Shown here piece by piece: positions 49,408-58,188 of a stretch of 64,000 nt of DNA (its first letter is position 1; each line of letters starts with the position of its first letter). The position numbers and the translations under genes are program-made. Source of the DNA: Embleya scabrispora DSM 41855 (GTDB lineage: Bacteria; Actinomycetota; Actinomycetes; Streptomycetales; Streptomycetaceae). The DNA lies in contig NZ_KB889685.1 in the NCBI RefSeq assembly GCF_000372745.1, positions 1 through 64,000 on the forward strand. The letters are read 5' to 3'. Below the pieces are notes generated by a model, which had not been told where the DNA came from, made no database searches, and was given only the letters and a program-made list of their open reading frames with translations.

Positions 49408-49600
49408 GAGAACTTTCCCGTTCGTCGAATCCGTTGCCCCGGTTCCGACGTGAGTCCAGGGTCGCTCAGGAAAGGGCGAAGTGCCTGCGAACGGACGCGG
49501 ATTTACCTCGAAAGAGTGCATTCAAGATCGTCTCGCCTATCTCGGAACCAGAGTGCGAAACGTTTCGTCAATGTAGATATCGGCTCATTCGGAGGCTGTC

Positions 49601-50104
49601 ATGGCTGTTGTATCCGTCCCTCGTCGCCATCTCGTCCGCTCCGCGCTCGGCGTCGCCGCCGTCGTCGGCATCGCCGCCACCACGGTGCTGTCGGGCACCG
49701 CCCAGGCCGCCGCCGGCACCACATACCTCACCAACATCCGCACCGGGCAACACGCGACCTACGACCGTGTGGTCCTGGACTTCTCCGCCGGCGTGCCCGC
49801 CTACGGCGTCACCGGCACCAGCAGCCTGGAACAGTGCGCGAGCGGGAAGCCGGTCAGTTTCCCGAACAGCGCCGAGTACGTCGAGTTGGACATCACGAGC
49901 GCGGCTCACGACGACAACGGCAACGCCACCTACACCGGCCCGCGCACCGTGGTGACCAACATGCCCTCGCTCACCGGGTACGCGGTCACCTGCGACTTCG
50001 AGGGCAAGCTCAAGGTCGGCATCGGCTACAAGAGCAACGTGCAGCACGTGGTCACGTCGGTGCTGACCAATCCGAGCCGCATCGTGATCGACGTCAAGCG
50101 CTGA
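49601..50104 (+). CDS. Secreted AMIN-like domain protein
   Basis: 167 residues. Signal peptide to about residue 37 (cleavage after AQAA). The mature part is beta-rich: YLTNIRTGQHATYDRVVLDFSAGVPAYGV, ..YVELDITSAAHDD.., KVGIGYKSNVQHVVTSVLTNPSRIVIDVKR. This is the actinobacterial AMIN-like pattern, with two Cys that may pair. ATG at 49601 after GGAGGCTGTC. Function unknown, probably cell-surface. Confidence 0.85.
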   Translation: MAVVSVPRRHLVRSALGVAAVVGIAATTVLSGTAQAAAGTTYLTNIRTGQHATYDRVVLDFSAGVPAYGVTGTSSLEQCASGKPVSFPNSAEYVELDITSAAHDDNGNATYTGPRTVVTNMPSLTGYAVTCDFEGKLKVGIGYKSNVQHVVTSVLTNPSRIVIDVKR

Positions 50105-50112
50105 CCGACGGC

Positions 50113-50136
50113 CGGGCCGCGGCACGCCGCGGCCCG
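50113..50136. terminator. Hairpin between convergent AMIN-like and aldolase genes
   Basis: 11-bp inverted repeat CGGGCCGCGGC / GCCGCGGCCCG with a very short loop, 9 nt after the AMIN-like stop and just past the aldolase stop on the other strand. Confidence 0.65.
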
Positions 50137-50149
50137 TACCCGTCCCGGG

Positions 50150-50785
50150 TCATCGCGTCCCGGTCATCCGTCGTTCGACCGCCGCCAACTCGGCGGTGGT
50201 CAGCACGTTCGGCGTACCCACCGCGAGCGAGCGCACGTAGACCTCGCACAACCACTCCAGGATTCTGGTGCGGTCGTATGCCTCGATCAGATCCCGCCCC
50301 AGGGTCACGCCTCCGTGGTTGGCCAGCAGCGCCCCGCTTCGACCACCCGCGAGCGCCGCCCGCACCGAGTCCGCCAACTCCGGGGTTCCGTAGGTCGCGT
50401 ACGGGGCGACCCGCACATCGTGGCCGCCGAGCAGCAGCACGTTGTAGTGGATCGCCGGCAATACCGGCAGGGTCGTTGCCACCACCGCGCCGAACACGGC
50501 ATGCGTGTGCACCACGGCCCCGGCGCGCGGATCGCTCTCGTACAGCGCGAGGTGCATCGGGGTCTCGGAGGACGGCGCCCGCGTACCCTCCACCACCGCG
50601 CCCGTCAGGTCCACGACCGCGCACTCCGCCGGTGTGATGCGCTCCAACGGGGCGCCGGAGGGCGTAATCGCGACCAACGAGTCCCGGCGCACGCTCAAGT
50701 TGCCCGAGGCACCGACCACCAGGCCGCACTCGACGATCCGGCGTCCGAACTCGCATAGCTCGCGACGCTCGTCCTCCAACAGCAC
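50150..50785 (-). CDS. Class II aldolase/adducin-family protein (L-fuculose-phosphate aldolase-like)
   Basis: 211-residue zinc aldolase or dehydratase. Visible motifs are ASGNLSVR, ITPSGAPLERI, SSETPMHLALYESDP, the zinc ligands HTHAVFG (about residue 92) and ANHGGVTLG (about 150). Such enzymes act on sugar phosphates or in methylthioribose salvage; which one cannot be told. GTG at 50785 is chosen for GGGGAGG upstream; the open frame to 50869 is not coding-like. No sugar transporter adjacent. Confidence 0.88.
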   Translation of the reverse strand: MLLEDERRELCEFGRRIVECGLVVGASGNLSVRRDSLVAITPSGAPLERITPAECAVVDLTGAVVEGTRAPSSETPMHLALYESDPRAGAVVHTHAVFGAVVATTLPVLPAIHYNVLLLGGHDVRVAPYATYGTPELADSVRAALAGGRSGALLANHGGVTLGRDLIEAYDRTRILEWLCEVYVRSLAVGTPNVLTTAELAAVERRMTGTR

Positions 50786-51198
50786 CGAGGCCTCCCCAAC
50801 CGGGATCCGCCCGGATTCGCTCTGGCACCACCACGACCGGCCGGGACGACATCGCCCCAACGAATCCAATCAGATCGGCGTGCTCGGATCCCGCCGTGGT
50901 GCCACGATTCGAGTCCGCCGGCGACCACGGCCCTGGTCGTGGCGGTGTCGACCGCCCCCGCCACGACCAGGGCGGGAGGACGGGCAGACGCGGCGGCGAG
51001 TACCCGTATCCGGTCCGAGTCGGCGTCGCCCACCCACCCGGCCACCGCCGCGTCGGGGTCCGCCGCCCGCAGCGTCACCGCGGCCCCGGCCAAGGCCGCG
51101 ACGGCGCCTTCGCGAGCGAAGTACCAGCGGTGTCCCGGGTCGACCGGCAAACGGAAAGCAACCGGCCGCCCACCGCGACAACGCGGCACCGACGACAT
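50695..51198 (-). CDS. Possible gene or gene remnant upstream of the aldolase
   Basis: The first 95-100 codons from ATG 51198 have high third-position GC and a plausible protein (VDPGHRWYFAREGAVAALAG, RIRVLAAASARPPALVVAGAV). After about 50880 the coding character fades and the frame runs into the start of the aldolase gene. No family recognised. It may be the start of a truncated gene. A 15-bp inverted repeat (50931-50945 with 50958-50972) lies inside it. Confidence 0.3.
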   Translation of the reverse strand: MSSVPRCRGGRPVAFRLPVDPGHRWYFAREGAVAALAGAAVTLRAADPDAAVAGWVGDADSDRIRVLAAASARPPALVVAGAVDTATTRAVVAGGLESWHHGGIRARRSDWIRWGDVVPAGRGGARANPGGSRLGRPRCCWRTSVASYASSDAGSSSAAWWSVPRAT

Positions 51199-51481
51199 CG
51201 TCCCGACCGCGCGTCATGTCCCGTCCCCCTCGGAAGGATCTCCCGAGTCACCATCCGACCGCCGGGGGCTATCCCTCGAAAACCGGGAGCCGGGCACAAT
51301 GCCCGCCCGACGGGTCGTCCAGGATGCGACGCGGGCGGGAGCCCCGAAGGCATCACGACCGCAAGCCGCGAGCCGCGACCCACAGCCGGGCCAACGAGCA
51401 ACGGCCGGCAACCGCCGCCAACGGTTCGTCCTCAAGCCCGCCACGCACCCAGGCCACGAGATCATCCACGAAGTCGCCCCG
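51199..51481. other. Intergenic region, nothing recognised
   Basis: No coding-like frame, dyad or promoter stands out. It lies beyond the 3' end of the ABC exporter operon. Confidence 0.4.
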
Positions 51482-52471
51482 TCACCCCCGATACAGCCGC
51501 GCGACCACCTCCTCGATCGTGGGCTCCCGCACGGACACGTCCCGCAATCCCCCGTCGCGCGCGATCGTGGCGATCAGTTCCCCCGCCGGCACGCCGTCCA
51601 GGGCGAAGGTGACCCGCCTGCCGTCCGCCTCGATCGCCTCGATCGCGACCCCGGGCATCCGCACGTCCAGCGCACGCGCCTCGTCCAGGTCGACGACCAC
51701 GCGCCGGCGCGACCCGTAGCGTGCGTGCAGGGCCTCCAGCGTCCCGTCGTGCACGACCTGCCCGCAGTCGATCACGATCAGCCGCCGGCACAGGTGCTCG
51801 ATGTCGGCGAGGTCGTGCGTCGTGAGCACGGTCGTGACGTCCCCGCGTGTGCCGATCTCGGCCAGGAAGGCGCGCAGCGACTGTTTGCTGACCACGTCGA
51901 GCCCGATCGTCGGCTCGTCCAAAAACAACACGTCCGGACCGTGCAGGAGTGCGGCCGTGATTTCGCCGCGCATGCGTTGTCCGAGCGAGAGTTGGCGCAC
52001 CGGTGTGTCCATGAACTCGTCCAGTTCGAGCATCGCCCGACACTGCCGGAGCCGGGCCTCGTGCTCGGCACGCGGCACCGCGTAGACGAAGCCCAGCAAG
52101 CGGAACGATTCGCGCAAGGGCAGGTCCCACCACAGTTGCGAACGCTGACCGAAGACCACCCCGATCCGGCCTGCGAGCCGGCGCCGGCGGGGCACCGGCT
52201 CCAGGCCACAGACCCGCACGTGTCCCGAGGTCGGCGTCAGGATGCCGGTCATCATCTTCAGTGTGGTCGATTTGCCTGCCCCGTTGGGTCCGATGTAGCC
52301 GACCGTCTCGCCTCGCGCGATGCTCAACGCGACGCCGTCCACGGCGGCCACCGTCCTGGATTCCCGCCGGATGCGGCCGACCTTGCGCCGGACCGTGAAC
52401 TCCTTGCGCAGGTCCCGCACTTCGATCATCGTCTCGGTCTTGATCGCGGTCATGGTCCCGGTGGCGGTCAC
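51482..52471 (-). CDS. ABC transporter ATP-binding protein (ABC-2 exporter)
   Basis: 329-residue ATPase. Walker A GPNGAGKSTT (about residue 62), Q-loop region FGQRSQLWWDLPLRESFRLL, signature LSLGQRMRGEI, Walker B VLFLDEPTIGLD, H-loop TTHDLADIEHL. The C-terminal about 80 residues form the regulatory extension usual in DrrA/NatA-like exporters. GTG at 52471 overlaps the stop of the permease gene before it (GTGA) and has AGGAG upstream, so the three ABC genes are translationally coupled. Confidence 0.94.
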   Translation of the reverse strand: MTATGTMTAIKTETMIEVRDLRKEFTVRRKVGRIRRESRTVAAVDGVALSIARGETVGYIGPNGAGKSTTLKMMTGILTPTSGHVRVCGLEPVPRRRRLAGRIGVVFGQRSQLWWDLPLRESFRLLGFVYAVPRAEHEARLRQCRAMLELDEFMDTPVRQLSLGQRMRGEITAALLHGPDVLFLDEPTIGLDVVSKQSLRAFLAEIGTRGDVTTVLTTHDLADIEHLCRRLIVIDCGQVVHDGTLEALHARYGSRRRVVVDLDEARALDVRMPGVAIEAIEADGRRVTFALDGVPAGELIATIARDGGLRDVSVREPTIEEVVARLYRG

Positions 52472-53277
52472 GATCCCGTACTCCTGTAGTGCCGAATCCC
52501 CGTCCGCCACATCAGCAGCGCGATCAGCCACGCGAACGCCGCGACGGCCGGGGAAAGCCAGGCGAGCCAGTCCGGCCCGCCGAGTGGATCCGCGTGCCCC
52601 GTCAGGAACAGCGCGGGGTGATACCCGACCAGCGCGAGGCCGACCCCGTAGCCGAACACCCGGCGCAGCAGCCCGGGGTAGATCGTCGCCGGGTAGCGTG
52701 CGAACTCCTTGCCGCCGTAGGTGAACGCGTTGGCGATCTCGCCGGATTCGACGAACCAGAACGCGACACAGGCACCGGTCACGAACACCGCGGCGAACAG
52801 CGCGCAGCCCGCGATCGGGGTCAATACGAGCATCAGTACGCGCGCCGGCGTCCAATGCGGAGCCGCGTACACGAGGACGACCGCGAGCAGCACGGACGAC
52901 TGCGCGACCCGGCCGATCCGGCGTAGCGCGAAGTCGGTGGCGAGCAGTTGCGGCAGTACGCGCAACGGGCGTACCAGGATGGCGTCGAGCATGCCCTTGC
53001 GCACGTACAGCGACAGTCGTTCGATGTTGCCGACGAGCAGGTCCGCGAGGTCGAAGGCGAACACCGCGAGCGCGGACATCACGAGCACCTCGCGCAGCCC
53101 GAACCCGCCCACCGTCGGCGAGACCCGGAACACCACCAGGACGACCGCGGCCTCGACGAGCGTGCTCAGCGCGCATGACGCGACGTCGACACCAAACGAT
53201 GTGCGGTACTGGGTCTGGCTGCGGATCTGGGCCTGCACCAGGCGCCCGTACGCCCGGCTCACACTCCGCTCAGCCAC
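52468..53277 (-). CDS. ABC-2 family permease
   Basis: 269-residue membrane protein with about six helices (VEAAVVLVVFRVS, LVMSALAVFAFDLADLLVG, SSVLLAVVLVYAA, VLMLVLTPIAGCALFAAVFVTGACVAFWFV, the helix before GYHPALFLTG, and the C-terminal WLSPAVAAFAWLIALLMW). The conserved ARYPATIYP..RRVFGYGVGLALVGYHPA block marks the ABC2_membrane_6 subfamily. It pairs with the other permease as a heterodimer. ATG at 53277 overlaps the end of that gene by 8 nt. Confidence 0.9.
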   Translation of the reverse strand: MAERSVSRAYGRLVQAQIRSQTQYRTSFGVDVASCALSTLVEAAVVLVVFRVSPTVGGFGLREVLVMSALAVFAFDLADLLVGNIERLSLYVRKGMLDAILVRPLRVLPQLLATDFALRRIGRVAQSSVLLAVVLVYAAPHWTPARVLMLVLTPIAGCALFAAVFVTGACVAFWFVESGEIANAFTYGGKEFARYPATIYPGLLRRVFGYGVGLALVGYHPALFLTGHADPLGGPDWLAWLSPAVAAFAWLIALLMWRTGIRHYRSTGS

Positions 53278-54124
53278 CCTGGATCACCAGCTTGTCGGTC
53301 GCGGCCCGCTGCACGCGCAGGACGAGTGGCACCAAAATTGCGACCCAGACGAGTTGGAGTACCACGCTGCCGATCTGCTGTGCGGGTCCGGGGCGTTCGA
53401 CCACGACGTCGAGCGGGATCTGGAACAGGCCGGGGAACGGGGTGCCGAACCACAGCACCACCTGGGCCCAGTCGGGCAGGAAGCGCAGCGGAAAGAAGGT
53501 GCCGGCGAACACGCCGGAGGCGAGCAGCCACACCGCGCCGAGGCCGCGCGCGTCGAGGAGCCAGAACGCGCCGAGGTTGACGAGATAGCGCAAGGTGAAG
53601 CTGAGTACCGTGCCCAGGATCAGCGAGAGCACGAACAGCGGAATCGTGTAGGGGCGTTGCGGGATGTACATGGTGAACATCAGCGCGCCGGCGAGGACGG
53701 GTACCAGCATTCGGGCGAGCACCGCGTAGGCGGCCCGGCCGAGGTCGGCGGCCAGGAATGCCTCGAACGGGTCGATCGGGCGCAGCAGGTCGGCGGTCAC
53801 GTCGCCGCTGCGGACGCGGTCGGCGAGTTCGTTCCAGGTCCAGGCGTGTACGACGCTGAGGATGCCCTGACCGACCCAGACGTAGGTGGCGAGCTGGGCG
53901 GCGTCGTAGCCGCCGGGCCGGCGTCCGTCCTCGGTGAGGGCTCGCATCAGCGAGTAGATCATCACACCGAAGACGGTGTTGGTGAACAGACCGGCGAGGG
54001 CGGCCTGCCGGTAGGTGGACCAGCGGCGAAAGCCCGCGCCGACGAGTGCGCCGAAGCGGTACAACCGGGCCCGTCGGTCCGGCGGGTGGTCGACCCGCAG
54101 TGGGCGCGCGAAGGCGAACGTCAT
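53270..54124 (-). CDS. ABC-2 family permease
   Basis: 284-residue membrane protein with about six helices. TNTVFGVMIYSLMRAL, VWVGQGILSVVHAWTWNELADRVRSGDVTADLLRPIDPFEAFLAADLGRA and FFPLRFLPDWAQVVLWFGTPFPGLFQIPLDVV are subfamily hallmarks. ATG at 54124 starts the first hydrophilic segment and has GGGAAAGGG upstream; the frame to 54178 is Arg-rich and not coding-like. First gene of the three-gene exporter operon. Substrate unknown. Confidence 0.9.
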   Translation of the reverse strand: MTFAFARPLRVDHPPDRRARLYRFGALVGAGFRRWSTYRQAALAGLFTNTVFGVMIYSLMRALTEDGRRPGGYDAAQLATYVWVGQGILSVVHAWTWNELADRVRSGDVTADLLRPIDPFEAFLAADLGRAAYAVLARMLVPVLAGALMFTMYIPQRPYTIPLFVLSLILGTVLSFTLRYLVNLGAFWLLDARGLGAVWLLASGVFAGTFFPLRFLPDWAQVVLWFGTPFPGLFQIPLDVVVERPGPAQQIGSVVLQLVWVAILVPLVLRVQRAATDKLVIQGG

Positions 54125-54409
54125 GGTGAAATCCCTTTCCCCGGGCAGCGTGCGGCGTCGGCGAGGCCGACGGGACACGCGACTCCGGGCATACCGAAGT
54201 GACCTCGGGCTGAGGTGTGGGGATGCTCACTCTTGGTTTCGTTGCGCCGAGCCTGATGCGTGTCGAACGCCGGCCCCGGCCCGCAACACCCCGGGCAAGG
54301 CGAGCAAGAGTAGCGGACGAGCGGGGACGTTTCACCCCGGTTTCGCTGACCCGTACGGGTGGGCACCCGATTTTTTCGCCGCAAAGGATGAACCGATCAA
54401 CCCACTCGT

Positions 54410-55720
54410 GTGACGATCGTGCGCATGGTGCAGCAGTTGGGCAAGGGACAGAACACGCCGGTGGCCGCCGCGAAGGTGCGCGCGGTCTTCGTCTGGCGGC
54501 CGGGGCCGAGTACGCCCGGCCTGGACGCGTCGGCGCTGTTGTTGGGTGCGTCGGGTCGCGTCTCGGGCGACGCCGACTTCGTGTTCTACAACCAGCCGAC
54601 CCATCCCTCCGGCGCGGTTCGCCACGTCGGCAAGGACGAGGGGACGTGGTCGCGGGACGCGCTGGAGATCGATCTGGGGTCGATTCCGGCGGGCGTGGAT
54701 CGGGTGGTGCTCGCGGCTTCGGCGCACAGCGGCACCTTCGCGGGCATCCGTGATCTGCACCTGTTGGTGAGCGATCCCGGGGCCGAGGTGGACCTGGTCC
54801 GGTTCGACATCGCGGACGCGACCGTGGAGACCGCGATGCTCGCGGGCGAGTTGTACCGCCGTGGTGGGGCCTGGAAGTTCCGGGCGATCGGACAGGGCTA
54901 CTCGACCGGGCTGGAGGGGCTCGCCACCGACTTCGGCATCACGGTGACGGCCCCGCCCCCGCCGGCACCGGCGCCTCCTCGGGTGCAGGCCCCCGCGCCG
55001 CCCCCGCCGGTGTCGACGACGCCGCCGCCGGCGCCCCGGCTGAACGTCCGCAAGCCCGAGCCCGCGCGGCCGCCGGCCACCCCGCCGCCGGCGAGCACAC
55101 CGAGCAGGCCGCCCGTGCGGTTGAGCAAAGTGACGCTGACCAAGGCGTCGCCGATGGTGTCGCTCAGCAAGGAGGGCATCACCGGCAGCCGGATGCGGGT
55201 GAACCTCAATTGGGTGCAGGCAGCTCCCGGGCGGGGCATGCTCAAGAGGTTGATGGGGCCGACCGACCTCGACCTGTGCTGCTTGTGGGAGCTGAACGAC
55301 GGCTCCAAGGGCATCGTCCAGGCGCTCGGCAACATGTTCGGCTCACCGGACAAGCCGCCGTACGTGTTCCTGGATGGCGACGACCGCACCGGCGCGAACA
55401 CCGCCGGCGAGAACCTGTTCATCAACCTCGACCACAAGAGCAGCTTCAAGCGGCTGCTGATCTTCGCGTTCATCTACAAGGGCGTGACGTTCGACGACGC
55501 GCAGGCGGTGGTGACGCTGACGCCGGCGACCGGCCCGGAGTTGGAGATCCGACTCGACGAGACCGGCGGCGCGGCCCGCTCGTGCGCGATCGCCCTCGTC
55601 CAGAACCAGGGCGGGGACCTGACCATCCAGCGCGAGGTGCGCTACATCAAGGGCAACCAGCAGAAGGTCGACCAGGCGTACGGCTGGGGCCTGCAGTGGC
55701 GGGCGGGCACCAAGGACTGA
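54410..55720 (+). CDS. TerD-family protein with two tellurium-resistance-type domains
   Basis: 436 residues, cytosolic. Domain 1 (about 1-180) is TerD-like: QLGKGQNTPV, FVFYNQPTHPSGAVRHVG and SAHSGTFAGIRDLHLLVSD include the acidic calcium-binding region, with EMLAGELYRRGGAWKFRAIGQGY-type strands. A Pro-rich linker (185-235) follows, then domain 2 (about 240-436), a TerA-like copy with VSLSKEGITGSRMRVNLNW, DLCCLWELNDGSKGIVQALG, YVFLDGDDRTGANTAGENLFINLD and WGLQWRAG. Such proteins are linked to stress, tellurite resistance and differentiation. No other ter gene adjacent. GTG at 54410, no ribosome binding site, possibly leaderless. Confidence 0.88.
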   Translation: MTIVRMVQQLGKGQNTPVAAAKVRAVFVWRPGPSTPGLDASALLLGASGRVSGDADFVFYNQPTHPSGAVRHVGKDEGTWSRDALEIDLGSIPAGVDRVVLAASAHSGTFAGIRDLHLLVSDPGAEVDLVRFDIADATVETAMLAGELYRRGGAWKFRAIGQGYSTGLEGLATDFGITVTAPPPPAPAPPRVQAPAPPPPVSTTPPPAPRLNVRKPEPARPPATPPPASTPSRPPVRLSKVTLTKASPMVSLSKEGITGSRMRVNLNWVQAAPGRGMLKRLMGPTDLDLCCLWELNDGSKGIVQALGNMFGSPDKPPYVFLDGDDRTGANTAGENLFINLDHKSSFKRLLIFAFIYKGVTFDDAQAVVTLTPATGPELEIRLDETGGAARSCAIALVQNQGGDLTIQREVRYIKGNQQKVDQAYGWGLQWRAGTKD

Positions 55721-55853
55721 CGACGAGCCCCTGCACGGGGCCACGAGACGAGTGCCGTCGCGGGCGCGTCCGGTCGCGAGCGCACGTGTACATGGGCGCA
55801 GGAGCGGGCGCTGATGCAGGCGCGGGCGCCGACAGTGGCCGGCGCCGTCCTGG

Positions 55854-56906
55854 TCACGCGTCGTCGGGATGCGTCCCCTCGGGGCGCACTCCGATGCCGG
55901 GCAGGTCGACGTAGCCGCCCGACGTCCACGCTCGGGTGCGCAGCCGACGCACGCCGTCGATCCCCCAGAACGCGAACGCCTCCAGGATCGAATCGGCCGC
56001 CGCGACGGCGTGTTCGGCACCGGGTCGCAGCCATACCTGGCGACCGTTGCCGGGTACGTTGCCCAGTTCGAGGCGGTCCTGCCCGACTCGGATCTCGACC
56101 GTGTGCGCGGGTTCGGCGACGTCGCCCAGCACCAGCAGGACCGGTTCCACCCACCCGACCAGCGGCATGTCCACGACCAACGAGGACAGTACGCGCGGCA
56201 GCGCATCGCGGAAGTCCGCCCAGTCGCGTGGGTCCGGCCCGAACGGCAGGAACAGTTCGGCCAGGCTCATGTCGGGCCGGCTCACGCACCAGATGTAGGG
56301 CAGTTCGGCCAGCGAACCGGCCCGTTCGAAGCCGTGCCGTTCGAACGCCTCGCCGGCGCGCGTGGGGAACAACTCCATGACGAGCGCCTCGTTCTCGTCG
56401 TCCCGGGAGAGTCGCAGGGTGATCCGTCGCGACCGCCAGCGCAGCCACGCGGCGGGCCCACCCCGCCACGGTGCCGGGCCCAAGGTCGCGGTCAGTGCCG
56501 CGCCGAGTCTGGTGTGCGCGGCGTCCAACTCCCGCCCGCGATCGCGGACATAGGGCACAGCGCCCCAGGCTCCGGCACCGTAGGCGTACTGGCCGGGCAC
56601 GGACGGCCCCTGGAACCCGGGCATCGGCGGCGGCGGATCCACCCGCACCGGCAGCGGGGCGGTGAAGCGTACGCACGGCGCGCCCTCGGCACGCTCGCCG
56701 GATTCCCCCCGGCACAGCAGCCCGGGTATGCCGGTCTCGATGGCCACGTGCCCGTCCTCGTCCGGGCGCGTCTCCCAGCCGAGCCGCCCGGCGGTCTCCT
56801 GGAGGGCTTCGACGGACCAGTCCCCCCACTCGGCGCCTCGGGCGGCGAGCAGCGTTCGAGCGAGTGTGTCGGCGGCAGGCATCACGGAGACGGCCATGCT
56901 CGACAT
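55854..56906 (-). CDS. Hypothetical protein (actinomycete-type, two-part)
   Basis: 350 residues, soluble. Residues 1-130 have WSVEALQETAGRLGWETRPDEDGHVAIETGIPGLLC, a substrate- or chaperone-like beta pattern. A Pro/Gly-rich linker follows, then residues about 150-350 with WLRWRSRRITLRLSRDDENEALVMELFP and LPYIWCVSRPDMSLAELFLPFGPDPRDWADFRDALPRVLSSLV. No family recognised with confidence. ATG at 56906 starts the coding-like part; an ATG at 56897 is also possible and neither has a strong ribosome site. Next to the arginine operon, same strand. Confidence 0.65.
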   Translation of the reverse strand: MSSMAVSVMPAADTLARTLLAARGAEWGDWSVEALQETAGRLGWETRPDEDGHVAIETGIPGLLCRGESGERAEGAPCVRFTAPLPVRVDPPPPMPGFQGPSVPGQYAYGAGAWGAVPYVRDRGRELDAAHTRLGAALTATLGPAPWRGGPAAWLRWRSRRITLRLSRDDENEALVMELFPTRAGEAFERHGFERAGSLAELPYIWCVSRPDMSLAELFLPFGPDPRDWADFRDALPRVLSSLVVDMPLVGWVEPVLLVLGDVAEPAHTVEIRVGQDRLELGNVPGNGRQVWLRPGAEHAVAAADSILEAFAFWGIDGVRRLRTRAWTSGGYVDLPGIGVRPEGTHPDDA

Positions 56907-57099
56907 GGTCACAGCACACGGGCCGATCGGACCAGACCCTTTGCCGATCCGCGCTCGAAAAGATCGTCGTCGGAACCCGCGCCCGCACGCGCGTGCGCCG
57001 CGATCGAGGCCACCCGCGACCCGGGTCGACCGGTGCCCGCGGCCGACGACGCACACCCGCCGGCCGCAGCACCGGCCCCTTCCATCGCCCGGTCGCGCC

Positions 57100-58035
57100 C
57101 TACAACAGGCTGGTCTCCGGGTACTTGCCGCTCGGGGTGACGATCGTCCCGGCGTTGCCCCGGAGGATCTCGGCGGCCTGGTCGAGTGCGCCGATCGCAG
57201 CCATGTCGCCGGTCATCTCGACAAAGCGGCAGATCGCGTCGACCTTGGGGCCCATCGAGCCGGCCGGGAAGTCACCGGCGCGCAGTTGCATGGGGGTGGC
57301 GTTGGTGATCTCCTGCGCGTCGGGCTGTCCGAATCCGCGGACCACTCGGGGGACGTCCGTGAGCAGCAACAACACGTCCGCGTCCAGGGCTTCGGCCAGC
57401 AGGGCCGCGGTTAGGTCCTTGTCCACCACGGCCTCGACGCCGGTGAGTTGGCCGAGTTCATTGCGCACCACCGGTACGCCGCCGCCACCCGCACACACCG
57501 CGACGGCGCCGGAGGCGAGCAGTTGCCGAATCAGGCGGGTCTCCACCACGCGGGCGGGTTTGGGTGAGGGCACCACTCGGCGCCACCACTTGCCGTCCGG
57601 CTTGACGATCCAACCGCGCTCCCTGGCCAGCCGCTTGGCCTCGTCCTCCTCGTAGACCGGGCCGACGAACTTGGTCGGGTCCTGGAAGGCGGGATCGGCG
57701 GTGGAGACGAGGGTCTGGTTGATCAGCGAGCACACCTGCCGGCCCGGCAGTGCGTTTTGCAGCGATTGGAGCAGCCAGTAGCCGATCATGCCCTGCGTCA
57801 TCGCGCCCAGCACGTCGAAGGGGTAGGGCTGGCTGAGCGACTGGTCGGCGGCGGACTGGAGAGCGAGCACCCCCACCTGGGGGCCGTTGCCGTGGGTGAC
57901 CACGAGTTCGTGTTCGCGAGCCAGCGGGGCCAGCGACTTGACCGCTTTTTGGATGTTGTGCAGCTGGATGTCGGCGTCGGGCTTGTCCCCGCGCTGAAGC
58001 ATCGCGTTTCCGCCGAGGGCGACAACGACGCGCAT
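57100..58035 (-). CDS. arcC: Carbamate kinase
   Basis: 311-residue enzyme converting carbamoyl phosphate and ADP to ATP, CO2 and ammonia; the energy-yielding step of the arginine deiminase pathway. Motifs: VVALGGNAMLQRG at the start, VVTHGNGPQVG (about 45), VPSPKPARVVE (about 157), VCAGGGGVPVV, VDKDLTAALLAEALDADVLLLLTDV, and the C-terminal GSMGPKVDAICRFVE. ATG start with GGGAT upstream. Last gene of arcDABC, 153 nt after arcB. Confidence 0.95.
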   Translation of the reverse strand: MRVVVALGGNAMLQRGDKPDADIQLHNIQKAVKSLAPLAREHELVVTHGNGPQVGVLALQSAADQSLSQPYPFDVLGAMTQGMIGYWLLQSLQNALPGRQVCSLINQTLVSTADPAFQDPTKFVGPVYEEDEAKRLARERGWIVKPDGKWWRRVVPSPKPARVVETRLIRQLLASGAVAVCAGGGGVPVVRNELGQLTGVEAVVDKDLTAALLAEALDADVLLLLTDVPRVVRGFGQPDAQEITNATPMQLRAGDFPAGSMGPKVDAICRFVEMTGDMAAIGALDQAAEILRGNAGTIVTPSGKYPETSLL

Positions 58036-58188
58036 GGTGGATCCCTTCGGTCCGGGCGGCGATCGCGAACGGCTACCGGCCGATCACAACGTCGCGATAG
58101 ATCAGGATGAATAGGGCGTTTTGCAACCACGAACGGCCCGGGTACCGGTGGTCCGGTGCCCGGGCCGCGCCGATCCTCGTATCGTGCG

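Noticed and set aside
55727..55741. Short GCCCC/GGGGC hairpin after the TerD-family gene
   Set aside because: Only 5 bp and no T run; too weak to call a terminator.
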